Assembly: GCF_001423765.1 (NCBI RefSeq) | Contig: NZ_LMPG01000013.1 | Coordinates: 237,396 to 301,395, forward strand | Direction: 5' to 3' | Source: Sphingomonas sp. Leaf343 | GTDB taxonomy: Bacteria > Pseudomonadota > Alphaproteobacteria > Sphingomonadales > Sphingomonadaceae | Length of the DNA stretch: 64,000 nucleotides | In this document: one piece after another, positions 1-8,482 of the stretch | How the letters are laid out: each line of letters begins with the position of its first letter | How positions within the stretch are numbered: position 1 is the first letter of the stretch | Notes under the pieces: model-generated | The model's database searches: none | What the model saw: the letters and a program-made list of their open reading frames with translations, nothing else | What the model was told of the DNA's origin: nothing | Program-made: the position numbers and the translations under genes

Positions 1-1092
1 CGGCGCGGCCCAGAAGCGGGCGACGCGGGCGACGTTGTCGGGGGCGAAGTCCATATGCGCCGCGAGGGTCGTGGCGAGGCCGCCGACCTCTCGCCCGCCC
101 ATCGCATTGGGCTGTCCGGTGATCGAGAAGGGGGCCGCGCCGGGCTTGCCGATGCGCGCCGTCGCGAGATGGAGGTTGATGATCGCGTTGACCTGATCGG
201 TGCCGGCGAGCGACTGGTTCACCCCCTGGCTGAACATCGTCACCGTACGCGGCGTCGCGGCGAACAGGTCGAAGAAGCGCCTGAGGTCGTCCGGCTGCAC
301 GTCGCAGACGCGCGCCGTCGACCACAGGTCGCTTCCCTCGCCGAACCCGGTCCAGAAATGGGCGGGAGTCGCGACGTGGCGCTCCAGATAGGCGTCATCG
401 ACCGCGCCGTTCGCGCGGCACCATGCCAGCAGGCCGTGCATCAGCGCGACGTCGGTGCCGGGGCGGATGGCGAGGTGCAGGTCCGCCTCGTCCGCGGTTT
501 CGGTGCGGCGCGGGTCGATGACGACCAGCTTCGTACCCCTCGCGGCGCGGGCGGCCATGATGCGCTGGTAGACGATCGGGTGACACCAGGCGGTGTTGCT
601 GCCGACGAGCACGATCAGGTCGGCGGCGTCGAGGTCGTCGTAGCTGGCGGGGACGATATCCTCGCCGAATGCGCGGGTATGGCCGGCGACCGCGCTCGAC
701 ATGCAGAGGCGCGAGTTGGTGTCGATGTTGGCCGAGCCGATGAAGCCCTTCATCAGCTTGTTGGCGACGTAATAATCCTCGGTCAGGAGCTGGCCGGAGA
801 CGTAGAAGGCGACGCTGTTGGGGCCGTGTCTGGCGATGGTGTCGCGGAACCTGCGGGCGACGAGGTCGAGCGCCTTGTCCCATGTGGCGCGGCGCTGGCC
901 GATCATGGGGTGGAGCAGACGCCCTTCGAGGCCGATCGTTTCGCCGAGGTGCGTGCCCTTGGAGCAGAGCTTGCCGTGGTTGGCGGGATGGTCGGGGTCG
1001 CCGGCGATGGTGGCGGTGCGCTCGCCGGTGGGGGTGGCGACGATGCCGCAGCCGACGCCGCAATAGGCGCAGGTGGTGCGGACGGGCTTCAA
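1..1092 (-). CDS. nasA: Assimilatory nitrate reductase catalytic subunit (NasA), C-terminal part outside window
   Basis: Molybdopterin enzyme that reduces nitrate to nitrite in the cytoplasm. The visible 364 codons begin with the N-terminal [4Fe-4S] motif CAYCGVGC and a downstream CSKG cysteine. They continue with typical Mo-bis-MGD oxidoreductase sequence, including SRLCMSS, LVGSNTAWCHP and VIDPRRTETADEAD, and run off the window edge. I place the start at TTG (1092-1090), nine codons before the first cysteine, preceded by GGGGAGGGG as a Shine-Dalgarno-like sequence. The frame stays open upstream to a GTG at 1167, which would add 25 residues read from the palindrome. It is the last visible gene of narK-porin-nirB-nirD-nasA and supplies nitrite to NirBD. 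Identity is clear; the start is not. Confidence 0.93.
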   Translation of the reverse strand, partial: MKPVRTTCAYCGVGCGIVATPTGERTATIAGDPDHPANHGKLCSKGTHLGETIGLEGRLLHPMIGQRRATWDKALDLVARRFRDTIARHGPNSVAFYVSGQLLTEDYYVANKLMKGFIGSANIDTNSRLCMSSAVAGHTRAFGEDIVPASYDDLDAADLIVLVGSNTAWCHPIVYQRIMAARAARGTKLVVIDPRRTETADEADLHLAIRPGTDVALMHGLLAWCRANGAVDDAYLERHVATPAHFWTGFGEGSDLWSTARVCDVQPDDLRRFFDLFAATPRTVTMFSQGVNQSLAGTDQVNAIINLHLATARIGKPGAAPFSITGQPNAMGGREVGGLATTLAAHMDFAPDNVARVARFWAAP

Positions 1093-1199
1093 AGCCCCTC
1101 CCCTTGAGGGGAGGGGTTGGGGTGGGGCCTGTCCGCGGACGATGGTCTCGGTGAGACACCGCCCCACCCCCAACCCCTCCCCTGAAGGGGAGGGGCTTT
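1091..1199. repeat. 109-bp near-perfect inverted repeat between nirD and nasA
   Basis: The left arm (1091-1128) and right arm (1161-1199) are reverse complements over 38-39 bases with one mismatch and one indel. They surround a 32-base centre. Each arm also contains its own small palindrome (CCCCTCCCC then GGGGAGGGG). It fills nearly all of the nirD-nasA gap. The composition resembles dispersed C-rich palindromes found between genes in many alphaproteobacteria. Only this copy is seen in the window. Confidence 0.85.
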
Positions 1200-1210
1200 C
1201 TTCTTGCTAC

Positions 1211-1549
1211 TCACGCCGCCGCCTTCAGCACGCTGGTCCGGCAGATCAGCACCCGCCCGGCGGAGACCTTCACCGGCACCACCGGGGTGCAGCCCTTGTC
1301 CTCGCCGAGCGCCTCGCCCGTGGTCAGCGATATCCGCCAATTGTGCAGCGGACACGCCACCGCACCGCCGTGCACGATCCCCTGCGACAGCCGGCCGTGC
1401 TTGTGCGGACAGCGATCTAGCAATGCGAAGACCTTGCCGTCGCCGGTGCGGAACACCGCGATGTCGTCGCCGCCGGTCACCTGCACGGTGCGGCTGCCGC
1501 GGACGGGGATCTCGTCGACCCAGCCGATGTCGAGCCATTCGCCGGTCAT
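1211..1549 (-). CDS. nirD: Nitrite reductase [NAD(P)H] small subunit, Rieske type (NirD)
   Basis: Small subunit of cytoplasmic assimilatory nitrite reductase, 112 aa. It has the two Rieske-like metal-binding clusters C47-P-H49 and C66-P-L-H69 in the usual short NirD fold, so it should carry a [2Fe-2S] centre that passes electrons to the NirB sirohaem. The ATG overlaps the nirB stop by 4 bp (ATGA), which suggests translational coupling. The next gene, nasA, follows after a palindromic element. Length and motifs fit the family. Confidence 0.95.
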   Translation of the reverse strand: MTGEWLDIGWVDEIPVRGSRTVQVTGGDDIAVFRTGDGKVFALLDRCPHKHGRLSQGIVHGGAVACPLHNWRISLTTGEALGEDKGCTPVVPVKVSAGRVLICRTSVLKAAA

Positions 1550-4014
1550 GCCATTTCCCTCGCTGCGTCCAAAGGTGTGAAGACCGCCATCGGTGCATGC
1601 TGTTCGCGCGCGTCACCTGCCGCGCGGGCGGCCCAGGGATCGTCCTGCGAGAAGGTCTGCGAATAGCGGAAGCGTGCGGCCAGCGCGTCGCGACCTTCCG
1701 CGTCTTCGGCGATGCGTTCGCGGATATAGTCTACGCCGATCCGCTCGATCCATGGCGCGGTGCGTTCGAGGTAGCGGGCTTCCTCGCGGTACAACTGGAT
1801 GAAGGCGGCGCAGTAATGCATCGCCTCCTCCTCGGTTGCGACCTTGCAGAGGAAGTCAGTGGCGCGGACCTTGATCCCGCCGTTGCCGCCGACGTGGAGT
1901 TCGTACCCCGAATCGACGCAGACCACGCCGAAGTCCTTGATCGTCGCCTCGGCGCAATTGCGCGGGCAGCCGCTGACCGCGATCTTGAACTTGTGCGGCA
2001 TCCAGCTGCCCCACGTCATCCGCTCGACCTTCACGCCCAGCCCGGTCGAATCCTGCGTGCCGAAGCGGCACCATTCAGACCCGACACACGTCTTCACCGT
2101 GCGCAGCGACTTGCCGTACGCATGGCCGCTGACCATCCCGGCGGCGTTCAGGTCCGCCCAGACCGCGGGCAGATCCTCCTTCCTGATCCCGAAGATGTCG
2201 AGGCGCTGGCCGCCGGTGACCTTGACCATCGGCGCATCGAACTTCTCGACCACGTCGGCGATCGCGCGCAGTTCCTTCGGCGAGGTGAGGCCGCCCCACA
2301 TGCGGGGGACGACCGAATAGGTGCCGTCCTTCTGGATGTTGGCGTGTAGCCGTTCGTTGACGAAGCGGCTCTGCTGGTCGTCCTTATACTCGCCGGGCAG
2401 CGCGCAGAGCAGATAGTAATTGAGCGCGGGGCGGCACGACGAACAGCCGTCGGGGGTGCTCCACGTCAGCTTCTGCATGACTTCGGGGATCGAGCGCATG
2501 TCCTGCGCGACGATCTCTCGCCGGACGTCGTCGTGGCCGAAGCTGGTGCATTTGCACATCGTCTTGACGGTGCGCTCGCCGGAATAATCGTCGCCCAGCG
2601 TGACGGCGAGCAACGTCTCGACCAGCCCGGTGCACGATCCGCAGGATGCGGACGCCTTGCAGGTGGCGCGCACGGCGTCGAGCGTCGTGTTGCCGGCGCC
2701 GATGCACGCGACGACCTTGCCCTTGGTGACGCCGTTGCAGCCGCAGATCTCCGCGTTGTCGGAGAGCGCCGCAACGGCCGCCTTAGGGTCCGCAACGCCT
2801 CCTCCCGAGGCGAAGGCCTGTCCGAAGATCAGCATGTCGCGGATCGCCGACACGTCCTCCTCGCGTTTCAGCAGGTCGAAATACCAGCCGCCGTCCGCGG
2901 TATCGCCGTACAGCACCGCGCCGACGACCTTGTCGCCGCGGACGACGACGCGCTTGTAGACGCCGCGCGAGGCGTCGCGCAGCACGATGTCCTCCGCGCC
3001 GTCGCCGCCCGAGAAATCGCCCGCCGAGAAGACGTCGAGGCCGGCGACCTTGAGCTTGGTGGAGGTGACCGAGCCGCGATAGCCGCTGTGCTTCTCGACC
3101 AGCCCGTCGGCGAGTGCGCGGCACATGTCCCACAAAGGCGCGACGAGGCCATAGACGTTGCCGTCATGTTCGACGCATTCGCCCACCGCGAGGATCGAAG
3201 GGTCGGAGGTGACCATATGGTCGTCGACCTTGATTCCGCGCCCGATCTCCAGCCCGGCGTCGCGGGCCAGCGCGACCGAGGGGCGGATGCCGACCGCCAT
3301 GACGACGAGGCTGGCGGGGATGACGGTGCCGTCCTTCAACTGCACGCCCTCGACCTTGCCGTCGCCGACGATCGCAGCGGTGTGCGCTTCGGTCAGGATG
3401 GTCTGGCCGCGGGCTTCGAGCGCGGATTTGAGCAGCCAGCCCGCCGCCTCGTCGAGCTGCCGCTCCATCAGCGTCGGCATCAAGTGGATGACGGTGACCT
3501 TCATGCCGCGCAGGGTGAGGCCGTGCGCCGCCTCCAGCCCGAGCAGCCCGCCGCCGATCACCACCGCATCGCCGCCGGCTCCCGCGGCGGCGAGCATGTG
3601 GTCGACATCCGCCATGTCGCGGAAGCTGATGACGCCGGGCAGGTCCTTGCCGGGCACCGGGATGATGAACGGATCGGAGCCGGTGGCGATCAGCAATTTG
3701 TCGTAGGACACGGTGCGGCCCGAGCGCGCCGTCACCGTCTTCGCAGCGCGATCGATAGCCTGCACCGGATCGCTCGAAACCAGCTCGATCGCGTTCGTCG
3801 CATACCAGGCGGCATCGTTGATGACGATCTCGTCGAAGGTCTTCTCGCCCGCGAGCACCGGCGACAGCATGATACGGTTATAGTTCACATGCGGCTCTGC
3901 GCCGAAGATGGTGACGCGGTAGCGGTGCGGATCGCGGGCGATCAGTTCCTCGACGGCGCGGCAGCCGGCCATGCCGTTGCCGATGACGACCAGATGCTCA
4001 GCGGTGTTCATCAT
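1546..4014 (-). CDS. nirB: Nitrite reductase [NAD(P)H] large subunit (NirB)
   Basis: Reduces nitrite to ammonium with NAD(P)H as donor; 822 aa, normal length. The N-terminal half is an FAD/NAD oxidoreductase, with dinucleotide motifs VIGNGMAGCRA near residue 10 and VIGGGLLGLEAA near 152. A BFD-like [2Fe-2S] segment follows, with cysteines at about 424, 426, 458 and 461. The C-terminal sulfite/nitrite reductase part carries the sirohaem/[4Fe-4S] ligands C643-x5-C649 and C683-x3-C687 (CVGSEWC and CPRNC). The start overlaps the porin stop by 4 bp and the stop overlaps the nirD start, so the block is one operon. Confidence 0.97.
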   Translation of the reverse strand: MMNTAEHLVVIGNGMAGCRAVEELIARDPHRYRVTIFGAEPHVNYNRIMLSPVLAGEKTFDEIVINDAAWYATNAIELVSSDPVQAIDRAAKTVTARSGRTVSYDKLLIATGSDPFIIPVPGKDLPGVISFRDMADVDHMLAAAGAGGDAVVIGGGLLGLEAAHGLTLRGMKVTVIHLMPTLMERQLDEAAGWLLKSALEARGQTILTEAHTAAIVGDGKVEGVQLKDGTVIPASLVVMAVGIRPSVALARDAGLEIGRGIKVDDHMVTSDPSILAVGECVEHDGNVYGLVAPLWDMCRALADGLVEKHSGYRGSVTSTKLKVAGLDVFSAGDFSGGDGAEDIVLRDASRGVYKRVVVRGDKVVGAVLYGDTADGGWYFDLLKREEDVSAIRDMLIFGQAFASGGGVADPKAAVAALSDNAEICGCNGVTKGKVVACIGAGNTTLDAVRATCKASASCGSCTGLVETLLAVTLGDDYSGERTVKTMCKCTSFGHDDVRREIVAQDMRSIPEVMQKLTWSTPDGCSSCRPALNYYLLCALPGEYKDDQQSRFVNERLHANIQKDGTYSVVPRMWGGLTSPKELRAIADVVEKFDAPMVKVTGGQRLDIFGIRKEDLPAVWADLNAAGMVSGHAYGKSLRTVKTCVGSEWCRFGTQDSTGLGVKVERMTWGSWMPHKFKIAVSGCPRNCAEATIKDFGVVCVDSGYELHVGGNGGIKVRATDFLCKVATEEEAMHYCAAFIQLYREEARYLERTAPWIERIGVDYIRERIAEDAEGRDALAARFRYSQTFSQDDPWAARAAGDAREQHAPMAVFTPLDAAREMA

Positions 4015-5210
4015 AGGGTCCAGTCCAGTTGGAGCCAGAGTTTGCGGGTGTCGGTGGCGAACAGGTCCGCGTCGTAATCGGCGTAGCGGACGCCCGCGAC
4101 GGTGCGGCCGAGCTTCGCGCTCGCGAGCAGGTCGATCTCGTTGCCGTAATGGCGAACGAGCCGGTCGCTCCCGAACCGGTGGTAGATCGCCTGCACCGAC
4201 ACGTTCTTCAGCGTGCCGATTTGCTTCCAGCCCCAGCCGGCGCTGGCGTAGAGATCGCGGATGCCGTCGGGCGGCGTGGTGGTGAACTTGTCCGCCCAGC
4301 CCTGAAACTTGAAGATCGCCGACAGCGGCGTCTGGAAGCTCGTCAGCGCGCCGCCCCGATCCGCGCCGAGCACCTCATACCCCCCGCCCAGCTTCGGCCC
4401 GGCGAGGTCGACCGCGATGTCGGCGAGCCAGTAATCGGCGCGATAGTCGTTGGGGTTGCGATGGTAATCGGACTGGCGCGCATGGCTCGCCTGCCACGCG
4501 ACGGTCGCCTTGCCGAGCTTGCGCGATCCCGCAAGCCGCACGCCGTAGCTCTGGCTCGACAGGCGGTAGCCCTGCACCGGCGCCTCGTCCTGATCGACCA
4601 GATAGGCGAAACCGCTCAGCGTGCCGATCGGCGACGCCCAGCCGAGCGTCGCGAAGACATTGTCGCCGCCCACCGCCTGCGGCCGTGCGCCGAACCCGTC
4701 GATACCCCAGATGGTGCGGACGCTCCATGCATAGGTGACGTCCGCCTTCACGCCCTTCACCGGCACGATCTCGGCGCGCACCGCGTCGAAGGTCTGGCCG
4801 TTGTTGCGGATCGCCGCCGCGCCGACGAAGCGTTCGTCGTCCAGCTGGATGCGCTGCCGCCCCGCCGTCACCGTCAACGGCGCGCTGCGATACTGAACCT
4901 GCGCGCGATAGAGGCCGATGCTCTCGGGATCGGCGATCAGCGGGCGGCGCGTGGCCGGTCCGCTCAGCCCGTCATAATAACGTCTGATGATCGCGAGATT
5001 GCCCTGTGCCTCCGCCAGTGCCGACCACGGCCCTTCGCTGACCTGCACGCCCGCCCGCACCCGCGTCGTCACCGCATCGGCGTCGCCGGGCAGCGCGGCC
5101 TGATCGACATGCTCGTGACGCACGCGAACCTCGACCAGCGGGGCGATCGTCTGCGCCGCGACGGGGGTCGCACCGACGGCGATCAAGGGAAGAGCGATGA
5201 CGTGGCGCAT
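4011..5210 (-). CDS. Alginate-export-family outer membrane beta-barrel in the nitrate operon
   Basis: A 399-aa protein with a cleavable signal peptide (MRHVIALPLIAVGATPVAAQ) and alternating aromatic/polar strands to the C terminus, which ends in LWLQLDWTL as expected for an outer membrane barrel. It resembles the alginate export (AlgE-like) family, which in many genomes is a generic anion channel. The start at 5210 is chosen because it begins the signal peptide and lies 1 base after the narK stop; a longer frame to 5237 would overlap narK. The 4-bp overlap with nirB puts it inside the nitrate operon, so a role in nitrate or nitrite entry across the outer membrane is inferred. The substrate is not shown by sequence. 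Confidence 0.8.
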   Translation of the reverse strand: MRHVIALPLIAVGATPVAAQTIAPLVEVRVRHEHVDQAALPGDADAVTTRVRAGVQVSEGPWSALAEAQGNLAIIRRYYDGLSGPATRRPLIADPESIGLYRAQVQYRSAPLTVTAGRQRIQLDDERFVGAAAIRNNGQTFDAVRAEIVPVKGVKADVTYAWSVRTIWGIDGFGARPQAVGGDNVFATLGWASPIGTLSGFAYLVDQDEAPVQGYRLSSQSYGVRLAGSRKLGKATVAWQASHARQSDYHRNPNDYRADYWLADIAVDLAGPKLGGGYEVLGADRGGALTSFQTPLSAIFKFQGWADKFTTTPPDGIRDLYASAGWGWKQIGTLKNVSVQAIYHRFGSDRLVRHYGNEIDLLASAKLGRTVAGVRYADYDADLFATDTRKLWLQLDWTL

Positions 5211-5211
5211 G

Positions 5212-6450
5212 TCAGATCCGCACGCCACCGGCGGCACCCCAGCGCGCGCGCCAGCCGCCCTTGACCAAGGCCAGCCCGGCCAGCGCGACCAGCGCCAGAC
5301 CCGCGAAGATCAGGAAGCCCGACGAAAAGCTGCCGGTCATCTGCTTCGCGATCCCAAGCGACGAAGCGAGATAGAAGCCGCCGATGCCGCCTGCGAACCC
5401 GACCAGCCCGGTCATCACGCCGATCTCCGCCGCGAACCGCTGCGGCACGAGCTGGAACACCGCGCCGTTGCCGGTGCCGAGCGCCAGCATCGCACAGACG
5501 AACAGCGCCAGCGCCGCCTCGACGCTGTTCGCCGTGGATACGCCCGCCAGCGCCAGCGCGGCGACGAGGAACACCGCGGTCAACGTCTTTACCCCGCCAA
5601 TCGCATCGGCCAGCGCCCCGCCCATCGGCCGCACCAGCGACCCGGCGAACACGCACGCCGCGGTGCAATAGCCGGCCTGGATCGTCGTCAGCCCGAACCG
5701 GTCGGTGAAATAGATCGGCAGCGACGCCGCCAGCCCGACGAACCCGCCGAAGGTCACCGCGTAGAAGCCCATCAGCGACCATGCGTCCGCCGTCTTCAGC
5801 GGCGTCAGATATTGCGCGAGGCTCTTGGGTGCGGGGGCGTTCGGCGCATCCTTCGCCATCATCATATAGGCGACGAACACGAGGGTCAGGGGCACGCAGG
5901 CGAGGCCGAGCACCGCGTTCCAGCCGAACAGCTTGGCGAGCGCGGGGGCGAACAGCGCGGCGAGCACGGTGCCCGAATTGCCCATGCCGGCGAGGCCCAT
6001 TGCCTTGCCCTGATGCTGCGGCGGATACCAGTGGCTGGCGAGCGGCAATGCGATCGCGAAACTGGCGCCGGCGAAGCCCAGGATGACGCCCAGCGCCAGC
6101 GTTCCGCCAAAGCTGTTCACCCCCAGCGTCCAGGCGGAGAACAGTCCCGCGATGACGATGATCTGGCTGATCGCGCCCGCCTTCTTCGGCCCGATCCGGT
6201 CGACCAGCAGCCCGTTGACCACGCGCAGGATCGCGCCAGCGAGCGTCGGCGTCGCGACCATCAGGCCCTTTTCGGCGGGGGTCAGCGCCAGCGTCTTCGC
6301 GATCTCGGGAGCGAGCGGCCCGAGCAGCACCCACACCATGAAGGCGAGGTCGAAGTAGAGGAACGCGGCGATCAGCGTCGGCGTATGGCCGCTCGCCCAG
6401 AAACCGGTCTTGTCCGTCGTCGTATCGTCTTGCCAGAGTGCCGTCGCCAT
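5212..6450 (-). CDS. narK: MFS nitrate/nitrite transporter (NarK/NasA-transporter type)
   Basis: Inner-membrane major facilitator, 412 aa with about 12 hydrophobic segments. NarK-type sequence features include the N-terminal FDLAFMVWVLLGPL, a conserved arginine in AILRVVNGLLVDRIGPKK, and glycine-rich nitrate-signature stretches such as GFAGASFAIALPLASHWYPP and GMGNSGTVLAALFAPAL. It should import nitrate for NasA. The ATG at 6450 lies about 24 bases downstream of an intrinsic terminator, with GGGGA as Shine-Dalgarno, so it is the first gene behind the NasT-controlled leader. The porin gene follows after 1 base. Confidence 0.93.
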   Translation of the reverse strand: MATALWQDDTTTDKTGFWASGHTPTLIAAFLYFDLAFMVWVLLGPLAPEIAKTLALTPAEKGLMVATPTLAGAILRVVNGLLVDRIGPKKAGAISQIIVIAGLFSAWTLGVNSFGGTLALGVILGFAGASFAIALPLASHWYPPQHQGKAMGLAGMGNSGTVLAALFAPALAKLFGWNAVLGLACVPLTLVFVAYMMMAKDAPNAPAPKSLAQYLTPLKTADAWSLMGFYAVTFGGFVGLAASLPIYFTDRFGLTTIQAGYCTAACVFAGSLVRPMGGALADAIGGVKTLTAVFLVAALALAGVSTANSVEAALALFVCAMLALGTGNGAVFQLVPQRFAAEIGVMTGLVGFAGGIGGFYLASSLGIAKQMTGSFSSGFLIFAGLALVALAGLALVKGGWRARWGAAGGVRI

Positions 6451-6474
6451 GTGCCGTCCCCATCTGCGCTGGAC

Positions 6475-6526
6475 AAAGAAAAAGCCGCCAGGACGGCGGC
6501 CATCACTGGCTGCATCCTGGCGGCTT
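6475..6526 (-). terminator. Intrinsic terminator in the nitrate-operon leader
   Basis: On the minus strand a perfect 12-bp stem, AAGCCGCCAGGA (6526-6515) with TCCTGGCGGCTT (6493-6482), closes a 21-nt loop and runs straight into a U-rich tract (TTTTTCTTT). It sits directly upstream of narK rather than after a gene. A 7-nt segment upstream (6556-6550, TGGCGGC) can pair with GCCGCCA of the 5' arm, giving a candidate antiterminator that excludes this hairpin. Confidence 0.88.
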
Positions 6527-6563
6527 CGTTGCCGTTGAAGGGTGGCGTCGCCGCCATCCGTCG

Positions 6564-6627
6564 CCGCAGTGCCTGCCCCCCGTTGGAAAGGCGCTGCGTC
6601 TATTTCGTGTCCGGCATCATTGCCCGA
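6564..6627 (-). promoter_or_regulatory. Two hexaloop hairpins: putative NasT (ANTAR) antitermination target
   Basis: P1 (6627-6610) is TCGGGC-AATGAT-GCCGGA, a stem with one internal G-G mismatch. P2 (6598-6564) has inner stem GCCTTTCC/GGGCAGGC and outer stem CGCAG/CTGCG around loop AACGGG. Both loops are six bases with A at position 1 and G at position 4, the known ANTAR-protein target pattern. An 11-nt linker separates them and the intrinsic terminator follows. The ANTAR regulator nasT is encoded just upstream. Found by hand-folding, not by a covariance model. Confidence 0.8.
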
Positions 6628-6701
6628 CGATTCGAAAACTGCCTGATTCGCAGGGTCGGCGCAAGTGCATTTCGCACATGCAGCAAACGACAGCCGGGCC
6701 G

Positions 6702-7907
6702 CTACTCCGCCAGCCCGGCCAGATAGGCCGGTATCTCGTCGGGATCGAACGCCCGCCCGTCGAAGAACCGGTCGCTCCCCAATATCAACCGGCCCTGCGT
6801 CGCCCCCACGCCGGTCGCCTCACCGATCGAACCCTCCATCTTCGAACTCGCCCCCGGCAGCGTCGCCGACGATCCCGCCAGCGCCGCCCGGTACAGGTCC
6901 GGCCGGAACACCCCTTCCGCCGCCTTCGCCTCCCCCGCGGAGAACGGCGTGCCATCCCACCGCGTCATCTGCGAATAGAGCCACGCCGCCTGACTGCGCC
7001 ACGGGAAGTTCGCCGCCTCGCGGTACTGGAACATGAAATCCGGGATGTGCAGCGCCTCCGCATCGCGTGCCAGCCGCACCCGGTCCGTGATCGCGCGCAG
7101 CACCGTCTCCGGCGGTGCATTGCAATATTCGGGGCGCGACAGGATCGCCGCGCTGTCCTCCGCCGTGTCCGGCGCGACGAAATGCGCCGCGGCCCGGTGC
7201 AGCGCGCGGATCAGCGCCGCGACCTCGTCGCCCCGCTCCGCCACCGTGTCCGCCCGCAGCGCCAGCACCTTCTCCACGCCCCGCCGCCAGATCTGCGCGG
7301 TGACCAGTGCGATCCGGCCGACCCCGCGGTCGACCGCGATGCTGTTCCACGGCTCGCCGACGCAGATGCCGTCGACCTCGCCCGCCGCCAGTGCATCGGC
7401 GGCGAAGGGCGGGCTGGTCACGACGATCTCGACATCGCGATCGGGCTGGATCCCCGCTGCCGCCAGCCAGTATCGCAGCATGTAATTGTGGCTGGAATAG
7501 CGATGCACCACCCCGAACCGCAGCCGCGTTCCCGCCGCCGCCCGCTCCACCGCGACCGCCCGCAGCCGTTCACCCAGCACCACCGGATCGGCCAGCCCGT
7601 CGCCCAACTCCACCGCCGCCGCGAGGGCCGTCGACAGCGTCACCGCATTGCCGTTCAGCCCCAGCACGAACGGCACGCTCAGCGGCACGGCGGGCCGCCC
7701 CCGTCCCAGACTGGTCGCGATCGCCAGCGGCGCGATCAGGTGCGCGGCATCGGTGTGACCATAGAGCAACCGGTCGCGCACCGTCGCCCACGTCATGTCG
7801 CGCACCAGCTCGATGCCCACGCCCTCGGCCGCGGCAAAGCCCTGTTCATGCGCCAAAATCGGCAGGGCCGCATCGACCAGCGGCAGGAAACCGATGCGGA
7901 CCATCAC
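6702..7907 (-). CDS. nasS: Nitrate-sensing NrtA/CmpA-like protein (NasS)
   Basis: A 401-aa protein of the NrtA/CmpA periplasmic-binding family without a signal peptide (it starts MVRIGFLPLVDAALPILAHE), so it should stay in the cytoplasm. This is the hallmark of NasS, which binds nitrate and controls NasT. Family stretches include YSSHNYMLRYWLAAAGI, GEPWNSIAVDRG and FRPDLYRAALA. In studied NasS/NasT pairs, NasS holds NasT when nitrate is absent and releases it when nitrate binds. Its start overlaps the nasT stop by 4 bp. The operon leader it is predicted to control begins less than 80 bp downstream. No ABC permease or ATPase gene is nearby, which supports a sensor role. Confidence 0.9.
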   Translation of the reverse strand: MMVRIGFLPLVDAALPILAHEQGFAAAEGVGIELVRDMTWATVRDRLLYGHTDAAHLIAPLAIATSLGRGRPAVPLSVPFVLGLNGNAVTLSTALAAAVELGDGLADPVVLGERLRAVAVERAAAGTRLRFGVVHRYSSHNYMLRYWLAAAGIQPDRDVEIVVTSPPFAADALAAGEVDGICVGEPWNSIAVDRGVGRIALVTAQIWRRGVEKVLALRADTVAERGDEVAALIRALHRAAAHFVAPDTAEDSAAILSRPEYCNAPPETVLRAITDRVRLARDAEALHIPDFMFQYREAANFPWRSQAAWLYSQMTRWDGTPFSAGEAKAAEGVFRPDLYRAALAGSSATLPGASSKMEGSIGEATGVGATQGRLILGSDRFFDGRAFDPDEIPAYLAGLAE

Positions 7908-8482
7908 AAATCTCCCATCAGCGCGTCGCTGGTGACGATCGCCTCGGCGATCTCCGCGATGCGCCGGTTGGACTGCATCGCGTGGTTGCGCAGCAGCGCA
8001 TAGGCGGCAGGCTCGTCCAGCCCGCGCCGCTTCATCAGGATCGCCTTCGCCCGGTCCACCGCCTGCCGGTCGGCCAGCGCGCTCTTCGCTTCCGCCAGTT
8101 CGTTTTGAAGCCGCGCGAACGCCTGGAACCGCCGCACCGCCAGATCGAGTACCGGCTTGATCCGCTGCTTCGCCAGCCCATCGACGATATAGGCCGACAC
8201 GCCCGCATCGACCGCCGCAGCCGTCGACTCCGCATCGCTCTGATCGACGAACATCGCGATCGGCCGGGCGAGCGCGCGAGACATGGCGAAGAAATCCTCC
8301 AGCACGTCGCGGCTGGGATTCTCCAGATTGACCAGCACCACCTCCGGCCGCGCCGCTTCCAGTTGCGCGAGCAGCGGCCCGGCGGGATCGATCAGCACCA
8401 GATCGCCCAGTCCCGCATCGCGCAGACCATCGGAGATGATCGCCGCGCGCGTCGTGCTGGTGTCGATGATCGCGATCCGCAT
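7904..8482 (-). CDS. nasT: ANTAR-domain antiterminator / response regulator (NasT)
   Basis: A 192-aa two-domain protein. Residues 1-120 are a receiver-like domain (MRIAIIDTSTTRAAIISDGL, then PEVVLVNLENPSRD). The last 60 or so residues are an ANTAR RNA-binding domain, with DRAKAILMKRRGLDEPAAYALLRN and the final helix AEIAEAIV. The classical phospho-acceptor aspartate after VVLVN appears replaced (LENP), which fits NasT-type regulators controlled by NasS binding rather than phosphorylation. The start at 8482 begins the receiver fold; an upstream extension to 8548 has no family similarity. It precedes and overlaps nasS. Its likely RNA target is at 6564-6627. Confidence 0.9.
   Translation of the reverse strand: MRIAIIDTSTTRAAIISDGLRDAGLGDLVLIDPAGPLLAQLEAARPEVVLVNLENPSRDVLEDFFAMSRALARPIAMFVDQSDAESTAAAVDAGVSAYIVDGLAKQRIKPVLDLAVRRFQAFARLQNELAEAKSALADRQAVDRAKAILMKRRGLDEPAAYALLRNHAMQSNRRIAEIAEAIVTSDALMGDL

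Noticed and set aside
2533..4077. Long plus-strand open frame opposite nirB
   Set aside because: It is antisense to a complete, motif-verified nirB and has the Arg/Ala/Asp-rich composition of GC-rich shadow frames.
6642..6677. Two perfect 13-base hairpins (CCTG-N5-CAGG and GTGC-N5-GCAC) as the ANTAR target
   Set aside because: Their loops are five bases, not six, and lack the A1/G4 pattern; P1 and P2 downstream fit better. They may still be operator-like sites near the promoter.
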